Source: Myxococcaceae bacterium
GTDB lineage: Bacteria; Myxococcota; Myxococcia; Myxococcales; Myxococcaceae
Reading direction: 5' to 3'
Assembly: GCA_019694595.1 (NCBI GenBank)
Contig: JAIBBQ010000012.1
Coordinates: 1-64,000 of the forward strand
Length of the DNA: 64,000 nucleotides
In this document: in pieces, positions 8,994-17,413 of the stretch
Layout: each line of letters begins with the position of its first letter
How positions within the stretch are numbered: the first letter of the stretch is position 1
Notes under the pieces: generated by a model
What the model was told of the DNA's origin: nothing
Seen by the model: only the letters and a program-made list of their open reading frames with translations
The model's database searches: none
Position numbers and translations under genes: made by a program

Positions 8994-9428
8994 ATGACCA
9001 CCCGCGCCGCGCTTCTGGAAACGAAAGCGGTGCTCCGCCACGCCGACCGGACCTGGGCGCGCTGGTCGTGTCCGTCGACCGCGGAATGCTGCCAGCTCGC
9101 CACCACCCGGCGCCCGCCGTGGCTGTGGCCTTCGGAGTGGGCGGTGCTGGAAGAACACCTGGCGCACGAAGGCCGCGCGCTCCCGCCGCCGCGCGCCGAC
9201 GGCGGCTGTCCCTTCCTCGACGAGAGCGGCAAGCGCTGCACGGTGTACGAGGCCCGCCCGTTCGGCTGCCGCACGTTCTTCTGCCACCGGGTGCGTGGAC
9301 CGTCGAAGCACCCCGGCGAAGGCACCGACGCACTGCTGCGCCGGCTGAGCGCCCTCAACCTCGAACTCGACGACGCCGCCCAGCCCCGCCCGCTGCCCGA
9401 GTGGTACGAGGAGCGGCGCCATGCTTGA
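8994..9428 (+). CDS. YkgJ-type cysteine-cluster protein
   Basis: A 144-residue protein with the CxxC-type cluster of the YkgJ family (putative zinc or iron-sulfur chelating): CPSTAECC near residue 26, then CPFLDESGKRCTVYEARPFG, then CRTFFC. The family is widespread but has no settled function. The stop codon overlaps the ATG of the next gene by 8 nt (9421-9428), which implies translational coupling with the exported hypothetical protein downstream. Confidence 0.8.
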   Translation: MTTRAALLETKAVLRHADRTWARWSCPSTAECCQLATTRRPPWLWPSEWAVLEEHLAHEGRALPPPRADGGCPFLDESGKRCTVYEARPFGCRTFFCHRVRGPSKHPGEGTDALLRRLSALNLELDDAAQPRPLPEWYEERRHA

Positions 9429-10740
9429 GCTGCTCGCCGCCGCTGCCCTCGCCGCCGCGCCAGCGCTCCCGGCGCGCGTCGACTACCCCACCCCCACCCA
9501 GGCCCGCGCCGCCAAGCACCTGGTGGCGATCGCCGACGGGCGGCTGTGGTGGGCCCCGGTGCCGGCCGACGGCGCGGCCCCCGCGTGGGCGCTCCTGCCT
9601 CCCGACGGCCTGCCCCAGCAGAAGGTCGGCGCGGTGAAGAAGCTGGCCGCCAAGCTGCCGGGCGGCGCGCCGCTCTTCGAGCGCCCCGAGCGCCTGGTGT
9701 CGCTCACGGCCGACGGCGACAACCTCATCGCGGTGAGCGACCAGCAGCAGGTCTTCTACGCCAAGCTGTCCACGCTGGAATGGACCCACCTCTGGGGGCC
9801 GAGCGGCGCCCAGCGCCCCTTCTTCCTCGAGCGTCCGTTCGCCGTGCTGGCCGCGAGCCACCGCATGAGCGCGTACGAGGACCTCGACGGCAACCCGCAC
9901 CCGGTGACGGTCGGCGTCTCCACGCTCTACGCGCTGGAAGAAGGCGGCCAGGCGATCAGCTACACCGACCCCTGGCTCCCGCCGGCCTTCGAGCGCCGCA
10001 TCTGCCTGCCCAACCGCGGCGACTTCAGGGCGGTGGCGCTCGCGGCGAGCGCCAGCACGCTGGCAGTCATCGACGCCCAGGGTCACCTCTTCACCCGGCT
10101 CGCCGACTTCGACACCCTGGGTGAGGACCCGGCGCTGCCGTACTCCTACGAGCGCAAGGTGCGCCGGGGCGTCGCCGGCGCGGTGCGCTCGCTCCCGCCG
10201 GAAGACTGGCAGGCGGCGCCGCCGATTCCCGGTCCCCACTCCGCGCGCCTCGGCATTCACCAGGTCGGCCCCCACAACCAGGACCGGGAACTCACCGTGG
10301 AAGGCGACGGGGGACTCTGGGTGCGCCGCCTCGACGAGCCCGCGTGGCGCTTCGTGAAGACCGGGCTGCCGATGGCGGGCCAGGCGCTTCCGGCCGACGC
10401 CGGCGAGGCACCACGCGGTCAGACGCACCGCGAGCTCAAGGGGCGCTCCACGCTGACGGGCGCGAGCGCCGAGGCCACGCTCGACTGGAGCTTCGACTGC
10501 TCGCCCAGTCCGCTGCGGGTCGGGCCTCGCACCTTCGAGCTGCACGCCCGCCGGGGCTCGGTGCTCGAGGCCCAGGGCCCGCGCTTCAAGGGGGCGGTGC
10601 TGGAGAACGGCAAGCTCCTGAAGCTGGTCGAGCTGCGGGCGACCCGCACCGGTGACGAGGTGACGGTGGAGGCCTTCGACCCCAACGACGCCACCCGCAC
10701 GCACCCGCTGCTGTCCGTCACCGGCCCCTGGGGCCCCTGA
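9421..10740 (+). CDS. Exported hypothetical protein, possible beta-propeller
   Basis: A 439-residue product starting with a short hydrophobic signal-like segment (MLELLAAAALAAAPALPA). The rest is predicted beta-rich, with repeated short strands and aromatic/Gly turns (ADGRLWWAPVPADG, ADGDNLIAVSDQQQVFYAKL, DGGLWVRRLDEPAWRFV), which could form a propeller. No catalytic motif is seen. Translation probably starts within the overlap with the cysteine-cluster gene (8 nt), so the two products are likely made together. Function is unknown. Confidence 0.65.
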   Translation: MLELLAAAALAAAPALPARVDYPTPTQARAAKHLVAIADGRLWWAPVPADGAAPAWALLPPDGLPQQKVGAVKKLAAKLPGGAPLFERPERLVSLTADGDNLIAVSDQQQVFYAKLSTLEWTHLWGPSGAQRPFFLERPFAVLAASHRMSAYEDLDGNPHPVTVGVSTLYALEEGGQAISYTDPWLPPAFERRICLPNRGDFRAVALAASASTLAVIDAQGHLFTRLADFDTLGEDPALPYSYERKVRRGVAGAVRSLPPEDWQAAPPIPGPHSARLGIHQVGPHNQDRELTVEGDGGLWVRRLDEPAWRFVKTGLPMAGQALPADAGEAPRGQTHRELKGRSTLTGASAEATLDWSFDCSPSPLRVGPRTFELHARRGSVLEAQGPRFKGAVLENGKLLKLVELRATRTGDEVTVEAFDPNDATRTHPLLSVTGPWGP

Positions 10741-10756
10741 CGGCGCGGCAGCGCGC

Positions 10757-12010
10757 TCAGGCCAGTCGCTGCTCGAGGGTGCGCAGGAGCTCGACGTCCT
10801 CGAGCCGCTGTGCCGCCTCGGCATTGCCGGTCGAAGCGCCGCGCGCGCGGGCGGTGGCGTCGGCCAGCTCGGCGAGGACGCTGCCCTGGCGGAAGCAGGC
10901 GCGGGCGGCGAAGGTGGCGGCGCGCGCGGCCTCCGCGGCGGCGGCGAGCCCGGCCGCGGCGGCCTCCTGGGACGAGATCTCCGCGGCGCTCGCCGCGAGC
11001 GAGACCTCCTCGGGGCCGGCGCGGCCGTAGGCCCAGGCGCGCGCGGTGGCGATGGCCCAGCACGGCCCCCAGTCGTTCGCGCGCGGGAGCGTGAAGGCCT
11101 CGGTCACCGCGGCCTCGGCGAGCGTGCAGCAGGCGAGCACCACCTGGGGCACGGGCAGGCGCGCGGCGGCCTTCTCCAGCAGCGCCCGGGTGTCGAGTGC
11201 GCCAGGCGCGCGGGGCACCCGCGGGGCGCTCGGCGGCGGCGTGGTCGCCTCGAGCTGGCCGTGGAGCAGCGCCAGCATGCGCTGCTGGTGGGCGAGCGCT
11301 TCCGGGGTGCGGGCGCCCTCGGCGCGCACCTCGGTCACTCGACCGTGGGCGAGCCGGGCGCGCAGCTCGAAGCGCAGGGGCGAGCGGCCGAGCCGCTCGA
11401 AGGCCCAGCCCAGCCCCGCGTGGCCGAGCTCCAGGCGGCTGACGGTGAACCCCGCCTCTCGGTACAGCCGGCGCACCGCGCGCGCGGCGCCGTCGAAGGT
11501 CGCGCCGGGGAAGCCGCCCGGCGGCGGAGCGGCCGACGAGCGCAGCGGCGCGTGTGGACCGACCTCGTCGGCCTGGGCGATGAACTCCGCCGGCGACGGC
11601 CCGCCCGCACGCGCGCGCAGCGCCTCGAGGGCTCCCTCGCACGCGCGCAGCGCCACCGAGGGCGTCTGCGCGCGGAGCCAGGCGGCGAAGGCGTCACCGT
11701 CGAAGCGGCCGTCGGGGCGAAGCACCCGGGTGAGGTGGTGGCCGCGCACCCAGGGCAGCGCGAGGAGCCCACGCCTCAGCGCGCCGAGGCGATGGGGCGT
11801 GCCCCAGGGGAGGCGCTCGAAGCGCGCACGCGACGGCGGAGGAAGCTCCGGCAGCACCACGTGCCGCACGACGAAGCCGAGGACCTCGAGCGCCGAGGCC
11901 ACTTCGGGGAGCGCCCCCACCCCGGACTGGAGTGGCTCGAGCGTGGCCGAGGACAGCCCGGCGGCCCGCGCGGAGGCGACGACGGCAGCGGCGACCGGGT
12001 TCAGGCTCAC
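10757..12010 (-). CDS. Ala/Arg-rich hypothetical protein
   Basis: A 417-residue predicted cytoplasmic protein, mostly alpha-helical and rich in Ala, Arg, Leu and Gly. I place the start at the GTG before SLNPVAAAVVASARAAG; an in-frame TTG at 12043 would add 11 residues and cannot be excluded. No domain is recognised. The N-terminal half contains RVLRPDGRFDGDAFAAWLRAQ and the C-terminal third is a long Ala-rich helical region. It lies downstream of the AAA-TPR ATPase on the same strand, separated by 183 bp that hold hairpin-repeat copy 1. It is convergent with the exported gene ending at 10740. Confidence 0.55.
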   Translation of the reverse strand: MSLNPVAAAVVASARAAGLSSATLEPLQSGVGALPEVASALEVLGFVVRHVVLPELPPPSRARFERLPWGTPHRLGALRRGLLALPWVRGHHLTRVLRPDGRFDGDAFAAWLRAQTPSVALRACEGALEALRARAGGPSPAEFIAQADEVGPHAPLRSSAAPPPGGFPGATFDGAARAVRRLYREAGFTVSRLELGHAGLGWAFERLGRSPLRFELRARLAHGRVTEVRAEGARTPEALAHQQRMLALLHGQLEATTPPPSAPRVPRAPGALDTRALLEKAAARLPVPQVVLACCTLAEAAVTEAFTLPRANDWGPCWAIATARAWAYGRAGPEEVSLAASAAEISSQEAAAAGLAAAAEAARAATFAARACFRQGSVLAELADATARARGASTGNAEAAQRLEDVELLRTLEQRLA

Positions 12011-12093
12011 GCGCGCGCAGTTGTAGTGGAGCGCGCGCACCAATGGGCATCAAACCGGGGCAGGAGCGCGTCGCGAAGGCAGAACCAGAAAGA

Positions 12094-12178
12094 GCGTTCG
12101 GTCGTTCGATCCGAACGCCACCCGTTGGACGGGGCGAAAGCCCCGCCGCCTTCGCGGGCGGGAGCCCCTCGCGAAGGC
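12094..12178 (-). repeat. Three-hairpin repeat element, copy 1
   Basis: Lies 15 nt beyond the stop codon of the AAA-TPR gene. In plus-strand order it contains hairpin 1 (GCGTTCGG 12094-12101 with CCGAACGC 12111-12118), hairpin 2 (CGGGGC-GAAA-GCCCCG, 12130-12145) and hairpin 3 (GCCTTCGCG 12148-12156 with CGCGAAGGC 12170-12178, loop containing GGCGGGAGCC). All stems are perfect. The same architecture recurs at 34503-34586 and 62216-62302. A partial extra hairpin-3 copy sits at about 12056-12087: the 17-mer TCGCGAAGGCAGAACCA occurs at 12071-12087 and again at 12170-12186. No strong U-tract follows in either direction. Confidence 0.85.
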
Positions 12179-12193
12179 AGAACCAAAAACATC

Positions 12194-14710
12194 TCACCGC
12201 GCGCGGCCGAGGTCGTTCCACAGCGACAGCACCCGCGCGTAGCCGCGCTGCTTGAACCAGGCGAGCGCGGGCCCGAGCGGCTTGCGCGCGACGTGGTCAG
12301 CTGCGACGGCCAGCCAGGCCTGCGAGGCCGGGGAACTCGGCGGAAGCCGGCCTTGCGCGTGCCGCACGAGCTGCTCCGCGCCCGGGACGTCGCCTCCCAG
12401 CGCGGTGGCCGCCGCGAGCACCGCGTACACCTCGCCCGGGTCGAGCTCCTCGGTCCAGGCGAGCCCCTTCGCCTCGAGGATGCGGAGCGCCCCCTTGAGG
12501 TCGTCCTTGGCCCGCTCCAGCAGCGCAGCGTCCCGGGTGGACAGCCAGCGCAGCACACGCGCCTGACCGACCAGCGCACGGCCCCAGGCCTGCAGAAAGG
12601 TCCACCCGTGCTTCTCGGCGAGCGCCTCCACCCGGGCCACCCGGCGCTCGGCGCTGTCGAAGGCGCCGTTGGCGAGGTCGAGCACCGCGAGCGAGAGCGG
12701 GCCATAGCCCTGCGCGGTGCCGTGGCCGATGGCCGCGCCCAGCGAGAGGTAGAGCCCCTGGGACTCCTGCGCCGCCGAGAACTCTCCCAGCTCGCCCTGC
12801 ACCAGGCCCAGGTTGTGGAGCGCGATGGCCTCGCGCCGGCGGAAGCCGATCTGCCGGGCGAGCTGGAGCGAGCGCTCGAAGGCGTCCCGGGCCGCGAAGA
12901 GGTCGCCCTGCCCCAGCTCGAGGATGCCGCGGGTGCTCAGCCCCATGCACTCCTCGCTCACGTCGTGCGCGCGGCGCGCCAGCGCGAGCTGCTCGTCCGA
13001 CAGCGTGCGCGCGCGGGCGAAGTCCCCAGAGCGCGAGGTGGCGAGCTGCTCGGCGCGCACCGCGGCCGCGCCGTTGACGTCGGCCTTCACCGCCGCGTCG
13101 CCGACCAGCGCGCGCACGCGGGCGCGCGCGGCGAGCGCGGCGCGCGGATCGGCGAGCGTCTCGCCCACGAACCACGCCCAGGTCTTGAGCCAGCGCACCC
13201 ACAGCTTCTGCGCCAGCGGCCCTGCGAGCGCGGCGAGCAGCTGCTCGGCGCCCAGGAACGCGGCCTTCGCCGGGTCCGCTCTCCCAACGTGCGCGAGCAC
13301 CTCGGCGCGCGCGAGCTCGAGCGCCACCCGCGCCTCGGCGAAGGGCAGGCTCTCCCAGGCGTCGAAGGGGCCCGGCGCGAGCGCGGCGCGGCGGCGCGCG
13401 ACGAAGGGCGGAGGAGGCGGCGGCGGCTTCGGCGAGACGTAGCCCAGGGCGTCGACCACCCCGATCGCCCGGTCGGGCTCGCCCTGGAACGCGTGGAGTT
13501 CGCAGAGCTGCCGCGCGAGGACCATGCGACGCACGCCCGCGCTGGGGCCGAGCGCGCGCTCCAGGTGGGCGATGGCCTCGCCACGGCGCCCTCTCGCCAG
13601 CGCCGCGCTCGCGGCGAGCTCGTCGAGCAAGCTCGCGCGCTCTCCGTCGGTCCACACCAGCCGCAGCGCGTCGACCGCCTCGACGCTCTCGAGGCCCTCG
13701 GCGAGCGCCCAGGCCTCCAGCCGCATCAGGTCGAGCCGCAGCGGCAGCCGCGCCACCGCCGAGCGGGTGCGCGCTTCGGCCCAGCGAATGGGCGGCCCGG
13801 CCTTCACCAGCCCGCGAGAGGCCAGCATCGCCACCCCGGCGCGCGCCTCGTCGGGGCCGAGGGCGGCGGCGAGCACCGGATCGCGCACCCCACCGGGGAC
13901 CCGGGCCACCACCGCGGCGACGCCCGCCGCGGACGCGGACAGCAGCTCCACGCGGCGCACCGCGAGCTCGCCGAGGTCCGACGGGAAGGGCTCGGCGAGG
14001 CCTTCGGCGCGCGCCTTCGCGAGCTCGAAGGCCAGGCGCACGCTGCCCTGGGTGTACGGGACCAGGGCCTCGGGCGCGGGGACCTGGGCCAGCTTGAGCA
14101 GCTCCACCATCGCGTTGCGCCGCAGGCCGGCGAGCGGCAGCTCGCGTGCGCCGGGGTTCGCGGCGCCGACCGTCACCAGGAGCGCGGGCCCCGAGAAGGG
14201 GTGAGCGCCCAGCCAGTCGAGGAAGGCCCGGGCATCGGCGTCGAGGTGATCGGCGTCGTCCACCAACCACACCAGCGGCCGCTCCAGCGTGCGCTGCTCG
14301 AGCCAGCCGAAGAGGGCCGAGCAGAGGCTCTCGAGCCGCTCGCTCGCCGCCAGCTGGGGCACCGGCGCCACGCCGAGCAGCCCCGCGAAGATGGAAACCG
14401 GAGCGCTCGCACGCGCGGCGAAGTTGCGCGCCAGGGCCTGGGAGATGGCCGCCGCGCCGGCATCGGGCTCCACGCCGAGCCGGCCGCAGACCAGCCCCAC
14501 CAGGGCGGGCACGGTCGCCTCGAGCCCCGGGTGAAAGGCGGTGTCCCAGCCGAGCTGCAGCGCGCGCGTCCGCGCCGCCTCGAGCACCGCGGTGCGGCCG
14601 ACACCCGGCTCACCGACCAAGGCGAGCCGGCGCAGGCTGGTGGCGCGCGGCAAGGCCTCCAGCTCGCGCTGGAGGACCTCGAGCTCCGCCTCGCGCCCCA
14701 CCACGCGCAC
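12194..14710 (-). CDS. AAA ATPase with TPR-like C-terminal region
   Basis: An 838-residue STAND/AAA_16-type ATPase starting at a GTG preceded by GAGGAAG. It opens directly with the VGREAEL motif, then a Walker A sequence LVGEPGVGRT (about residues 31-40) and a Walker B-like LVWLVDDAD. From about residue 370 it is a long series of helical repeats rich in Ala/Leu/Arg resembling TPRs (for example LFAARDAFERSLQLARQIGF and REAIALHNLGLVQGELGEFS). In myxobacteria this architecture is often fused behind a Ser/Thr kinase or before a LuxR-type DNA-binding domain. Neither is present here. It lies 33 nt downstream of the DUF6748-like gene and is probably cotranscribed with it. Confidence 0.75.
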   Translation of the reverse strand: MRVVGREAELEVLQRELEALPRATSLRRLALVGEPGVGRTAVLEAARTRALQLGWDTAFHPGLEATVPALVGLVCGRLGVEPDAGAAAISQALARNFAARASAPVSIFAGLLGVAPVPQLAASERLESLCSALFGWLEQRTLERPLVWLVDDADHLDADARAFLDWLGAHPFSGPALLVTVGAANPGARELPLAGLRRNAMVELLKLAQVPAPEALVPYTQGSVRLAFELAKARAEGLAEPFPSDLGELAVRRVELLSASAAGVAAVVARVPGGVRDPVLAAALGPDEARAGVAMLASRGLVKAGPPIRWAEARTRSAVARLPLRLDLMRLEAWALAEGLESVEAVDALRLVWTDGERASLLDELAASAALARGRRGEAIAHLERALGPSAGVRRMVLARQLCELHAFQGEPDRAIGVVDALGYVSPKPPPPPPPFVARRRAALAPGPFDAWESLPFAEARVALELARAEVLAHVGRADPAKAAFLGAEQLLAALAGPLAQKLWVRWLKTWAWFVGETLADPRAALAARARVRALVGDAAVKADVNGAAAVRAEQLATSRSGDFARARTLSDEQLALARRAHDVSEECMGLSTRGILELGQGDLFAARDAFERSLQLARQIGFRRREAIALHNLGLVQGELGEFSAAQESQGLYLSLGAAIGHGTAQGYGPLSLAVLDLANGAFDSAERRVARVEALAEKHGWTFLQAWGRALVGQARVLRWLSTRDAALLERAKDDLKGALRILEAKGLAWTEELDPGEVYAVLAAATALGGDVPGAEQLVRHAQGRLPPSSPASQAWLAVAADHVARKPLGPALAWFKQRGYARVLSLWNDLGRAR

Positions 14711-14743
14711 GGCCGGGAACTTCCTCGCGGGCGCCGCGACCGA

Positions 14744-15652
14744 CTACTGCGCCGCGGGCACGGTGAACGTCGGGTCGCAGGCCACCACGGGGCACGCGTT
14801 GGCGCGGCCCTTCCACTGCACGCGGGTGTACCCGTCAGGGCACAGCGGCAGGAAGAAGGTGCAGGGCCCCGGCGTCACGCACATCGACGGGAGCACGCAG
14901 CGGTCCTCGGTGCGGGTCTCGTTGTAGACCTTGCCGCCCTGGCACGCCGGCATCTTCACCAGCGGGCACGGCCCCGGCTGCTCGGGCAGCTTCAGGTACA
15001 CCTGGCTGGCGTCGAGGAGCGGGCCGTCGTTGGGCGTGGTGCCCAGCTTGGCCGCCACCAGCGCGCCGTGCTCCTCGATGCGGTTCGCGAGCCAGGTCTG
15101 GTCCACCGCCATCAGCGAGGCGCGGCCGACGGCCACGTCGCCCACGCGGGTGCTGCCGCCGGCGTTGAGCCGGGTGGCGAGCAGCTGCGGGCAGGGCGTG
15201 GTGAAGCACTCGATGCGGCTCTGCGCGACGCGGAAGAACGACTCGCCCGCCGCGCGGGTGATGCCGGGCAGACCGCGCCAGGCCGCGCTCACCAGGAACG
15301 GACGGGTGTTGAAGCGCGCCTCGGCCGGGCCCAGCTTGCCGTAGAAGACGACCGCCTCGCCCTGCAGCGCCGCGTCGATGCTCTCCTGCGAGAGGTTGGA
15401 GCCGCTGAAGTCGAGCCCGTTGACGTAGACCTCGCGCAGCGTGGCGCGGTTGACGTCGGCCACCCAGTAGCCGCCGCAGAGGGGCGAGATGCACTTGCGC
15501 ATGTCGTGACGCACGGTCACGTAGGTGCGCGCCGCGCTCCCGAGCTCGGCCGAGCCTTCGCCCTGGGGCGCGTCTTCGCCGACCAGCTGCGACTCGGTCA
15601 CGCCACAACCAACCATCACCACCACCGCCGACAGCGCCGCCATTCGGAACAT
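14744..15652 (-). CDS. DUF6748-like lipoprotein
   Basis: The start is ATG 15652 with GAGGA upstream; ATG 15643 is a second option. The 302-residue product has a lipoprotein signal (MFRMAALSAVVVMVGC). The mature part contains TYVTVRHDMRKCISPLCGG and YWVADVNRATLREVYVNG, which I recall from the DUF6748 group of myxobacterial proteins (tentative). The C-terminal 60 residues are cysteine-rich (CPLVKMPACQGG, CVLPSMC, CPDGY, CPVVACDPTF), probably a disulfide-stabilised module. No function is known. It is divergent from the hydrolase gene with only 20 bp between start codons. Confidence 0.7.
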   Translation of the reverse strand: MFRMAALSAVVVMVGCGVTESQLVGEDAPQGEGSAELGSAARTYVTVRHDMRKCISPLCGGYWVADVNRATLREVYVNGLDFSGSNLSQESIDAALQGEAVVFYGKLGPAEARFNTRPFLVSAAWRGLPGITRAAGESFFRVAQSRIECFTTPCPQLLATRLNAGGSTRVGDVAVGRASLMAVDQTWLANRIEEHGALVAAKLGTTPNDGPLLDASQVYLKLPEQPGPCPLVKMPACQGGKVYNETRTEDRCVLPSMCVTPGPCTFFLPLCPDGYTRVQWKGRANACPVVACDPTFTVPAAQ

Positions 15653-15672
15653 GAGAAGGTCCTCGTCCAGGT

Positions 15673-17307
15673 ATGAGACTACGGTGGGCGCAGGTAGCAC
15701 TGTGTGCGACAGCTGTCTACACCCTCCCCGGCTGCGGCCCGAAGGCCACCCAGACGGACGACCCGGCAGTCATCGAGGTGAGCCCGCAGCGGATCCGGCG
15801 GGAGATCTTCACCGTCGCCGGGGCCCCGGCCGACGCGATGCTTCCGGCGGCGATTGGCTCCCAGGTGGTGCGCTACCGCCTCGACTCGAGCCCGCCGAAG
15901 CCCGTGCGCGCCGTACTCCTCTTTCTCCCGGGGTTTCTCGAAGGCGCGGGGGCGGCCGACGCCTTCGCCCGCGCGGTGGTGCGGCGCTCGACGGCGGACG
16001 CGGCGCTCGAGGTCTGGGCGCTCGATCGCCGCAGCAACCTGGTGGAAGACCACAGCGGGCTCGACACCGCCATCGCCCAGGGCAACGCCAACCTCGCCAC
16101 CGGCTACTACTTCGAGAACGCCGCCATCGAAGGGAAGCGCTTCGACGGTTTCCTCACCGCGCCGCAGGCTGCCGCGATGGCCGAGTGGGGGCTGCCGACG
16201 ATGGTGGCCGACGTGCGCGCGGTGGTGGAACGCTTCCCGGCCGAGGCCCGCCGCGCGCGGGTCTTCCTCGCCGGGCACTCGCTCGGGGGCCAGTTCGCGG
16301 TGGAGTACGCCGCGTGGGACTCGGGCGGCAAGGCGCTGGGGGAAGAGCTCGCCGGCCTGCTCATGCTCGACGCGGTCACCGGCGGCGAAGGCCAGGCGGA
16401 CGCGGTCACCCAGCAGCAATACGAGGTCGACGGCGTGCCCGACCCCGACCTGGGGACCCAGCCGGGCCTCAAGGACATTCACGACGGCACGCCCTTCATC
16501 ACGCTGCCGCTGCTGGAGACGCGGCTCTACCCGGTGGGCGCCATCGCCGCGCTGCGCGCGCGCCTCAACCCCGACGGCTTCGACCCCGACGCCCAGCGCT
16601 CGCAGGCGCTCCAGCTCCTCTTCTCCACCGACAAGCTGCCGCGCATCACCAACGAGGCGGCGCTCGGCCTCGCCTTCGACGACCAGAGCTGCCCGCTCAC
16701 CGACGCGCGGGTGAGCCTGGGCCAGGCCACCGGGGGCCCGCTGGAAGAGGTGGCCTCGCCGCTCGGCGGAACGGTGCGGCGTCCGTCGGATCCGAGCGCG
16801 ACGTACCGGTGGCTGCGCTTCGACCAGGTGACGCCCGAGGAGCACACCGCGATGGCCGACTTCACCATCGCGTGGACGCGGCCCACGGTGGACTTCGGCG
16901 AGTGGTACTTCCCCACCCGGCTGGGGCTCGACGGTGTCGCTGCGGCCTCGCTGATCCTCGACCCGTCGAGCTGGCAGACGACCAGGTACGGCCTGCGCGC
17001 GAGCCACGGCCGCGAGCTCGAGCTTCCCATACTGGTGGAGGCCACCTCGCTCAGCGGCGGCACCGCCGCGGGGTACGACCACCTCAAGGCGCTCGCCGCG
17101 CCGCTGGGCGCAGGGCGCCCCTTCGCGGGAAAGACGCGCGCCGAGGCGGAAGCGTTCCGCGCCATCGCCCACCCCGAGCTCACCCACCTGGATCCGCTCA
17201 ACGGCGCCGACGTCCCCGGCACGGTCACCGGCACCTGGTACGACGCGGTGGCGAGCTTCCTCCTCGACCATTCGCCCACGGGCAGCGTCGGAATCGCGGT
17301 CCAGTAG
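15673..17307 (+). CDS. Alpha/beta-hydrolase lipoprotein
   Basis: A 544-residue predicted exported enzyme. The N-terminus (MRLRWAQVALCATAVYTLPGC) ends in a possible lipobox. An alpha/beta-hydrolase fold follows: AVLLFLPGFLEGAG looks like the strand 3 and oxyanion-hole region, VWALDRRSNLVED is a typical strand-4/loop segment, and VFLAGHSLGGQFAVEYAA carries the nucleophile elbow GHSLGG (nucleophile serine near residue 200). A distal acid and histidine are likely in the C-terminal part (IAHPELTHLDPLNG). Substrate is unknown; a lipase or esterase role is an inference. It shares a 20-bp intergenic gap with the divergent DUF6748-like gene. Confidence 0.75.
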   Translation: MRLRWAQVALCATAVYTLPGCGPKATQTDDPAVIEVSPQRIRREIFTVAGAPADAMLPAAIGSQVVRYRLDSSPPKPVRAVLLFLPGFLEGAGAADAFARAVVRRSTADAALEVWALDRRSNLVEDHSGLDTAIAQGNANLATGYYFENAAIEGKRFDGFLTAPQAAAMAEWGLPTMVADVRAVVERFPAEARRARVFLAGHSLGGQFAVEYAAWDSGGKALGEELAGLLMLDAVTGGEGQADAVTQQQYEVDGVPDPDLGTQPGLKDIHDGTPFITLPLLETRLYPVGAIAALRARLNPDGFDPDAQRSQALQLLFSTDKLPRITNEAALGLAFDDQSCPLTDARVSLGQATGGPLEEVASPLGGTVRRPSDPSATYRWLRFDQVTPEEHTAMADFTIAWTRPTVDFGEWYFPTRLGLDGVAAASLILDPSSWQTTRYGLRASHGRELELPILVEATSLSGGTAAGYDHLKALAAPLGAGRPFAGKTRAEAEAFRAIAHPELTHLDPLNGADVPGTVTGTWYDAVASFLLDHSPTGSVGIAVQ

Positions 17308-17413
17308 ACGCGCGGTCGCGGCCGGCGGCCCACGACGCGCCCCCTCTGCAGGGCCAGCAGACGTGGCGTACGCCTTGCTCAATGGGTTCAGACCGCTACG
17401 GTCCACACCCCCG

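Noticed and set aside
12130-12145. GNRA tetraloops as evidence that the RNA form is the plus strand
   Set aside because: Copy 1 has GAAA and all copies can form a GGGA loop on the plus strand, but hairpin 2 of copies 2 and 3 does not keep a GNRA loop, so the active strand cannot be decided.
11261-15676. A 1471-codon plus-strand frame across several minus-strand genes
   Set aside because: It spans the ends of real genes with coherent domains (AAA-TPR, DUF6748-like) and has the amino-acid bias of a shadow frame.
17375-17402. A promoter for the giant-protein operon (TTGCTC, 16 bp, TACGGT)
   Set aside because: The match is weak and would leave only about 10 nt before the start codon; I do not list it as a feature.
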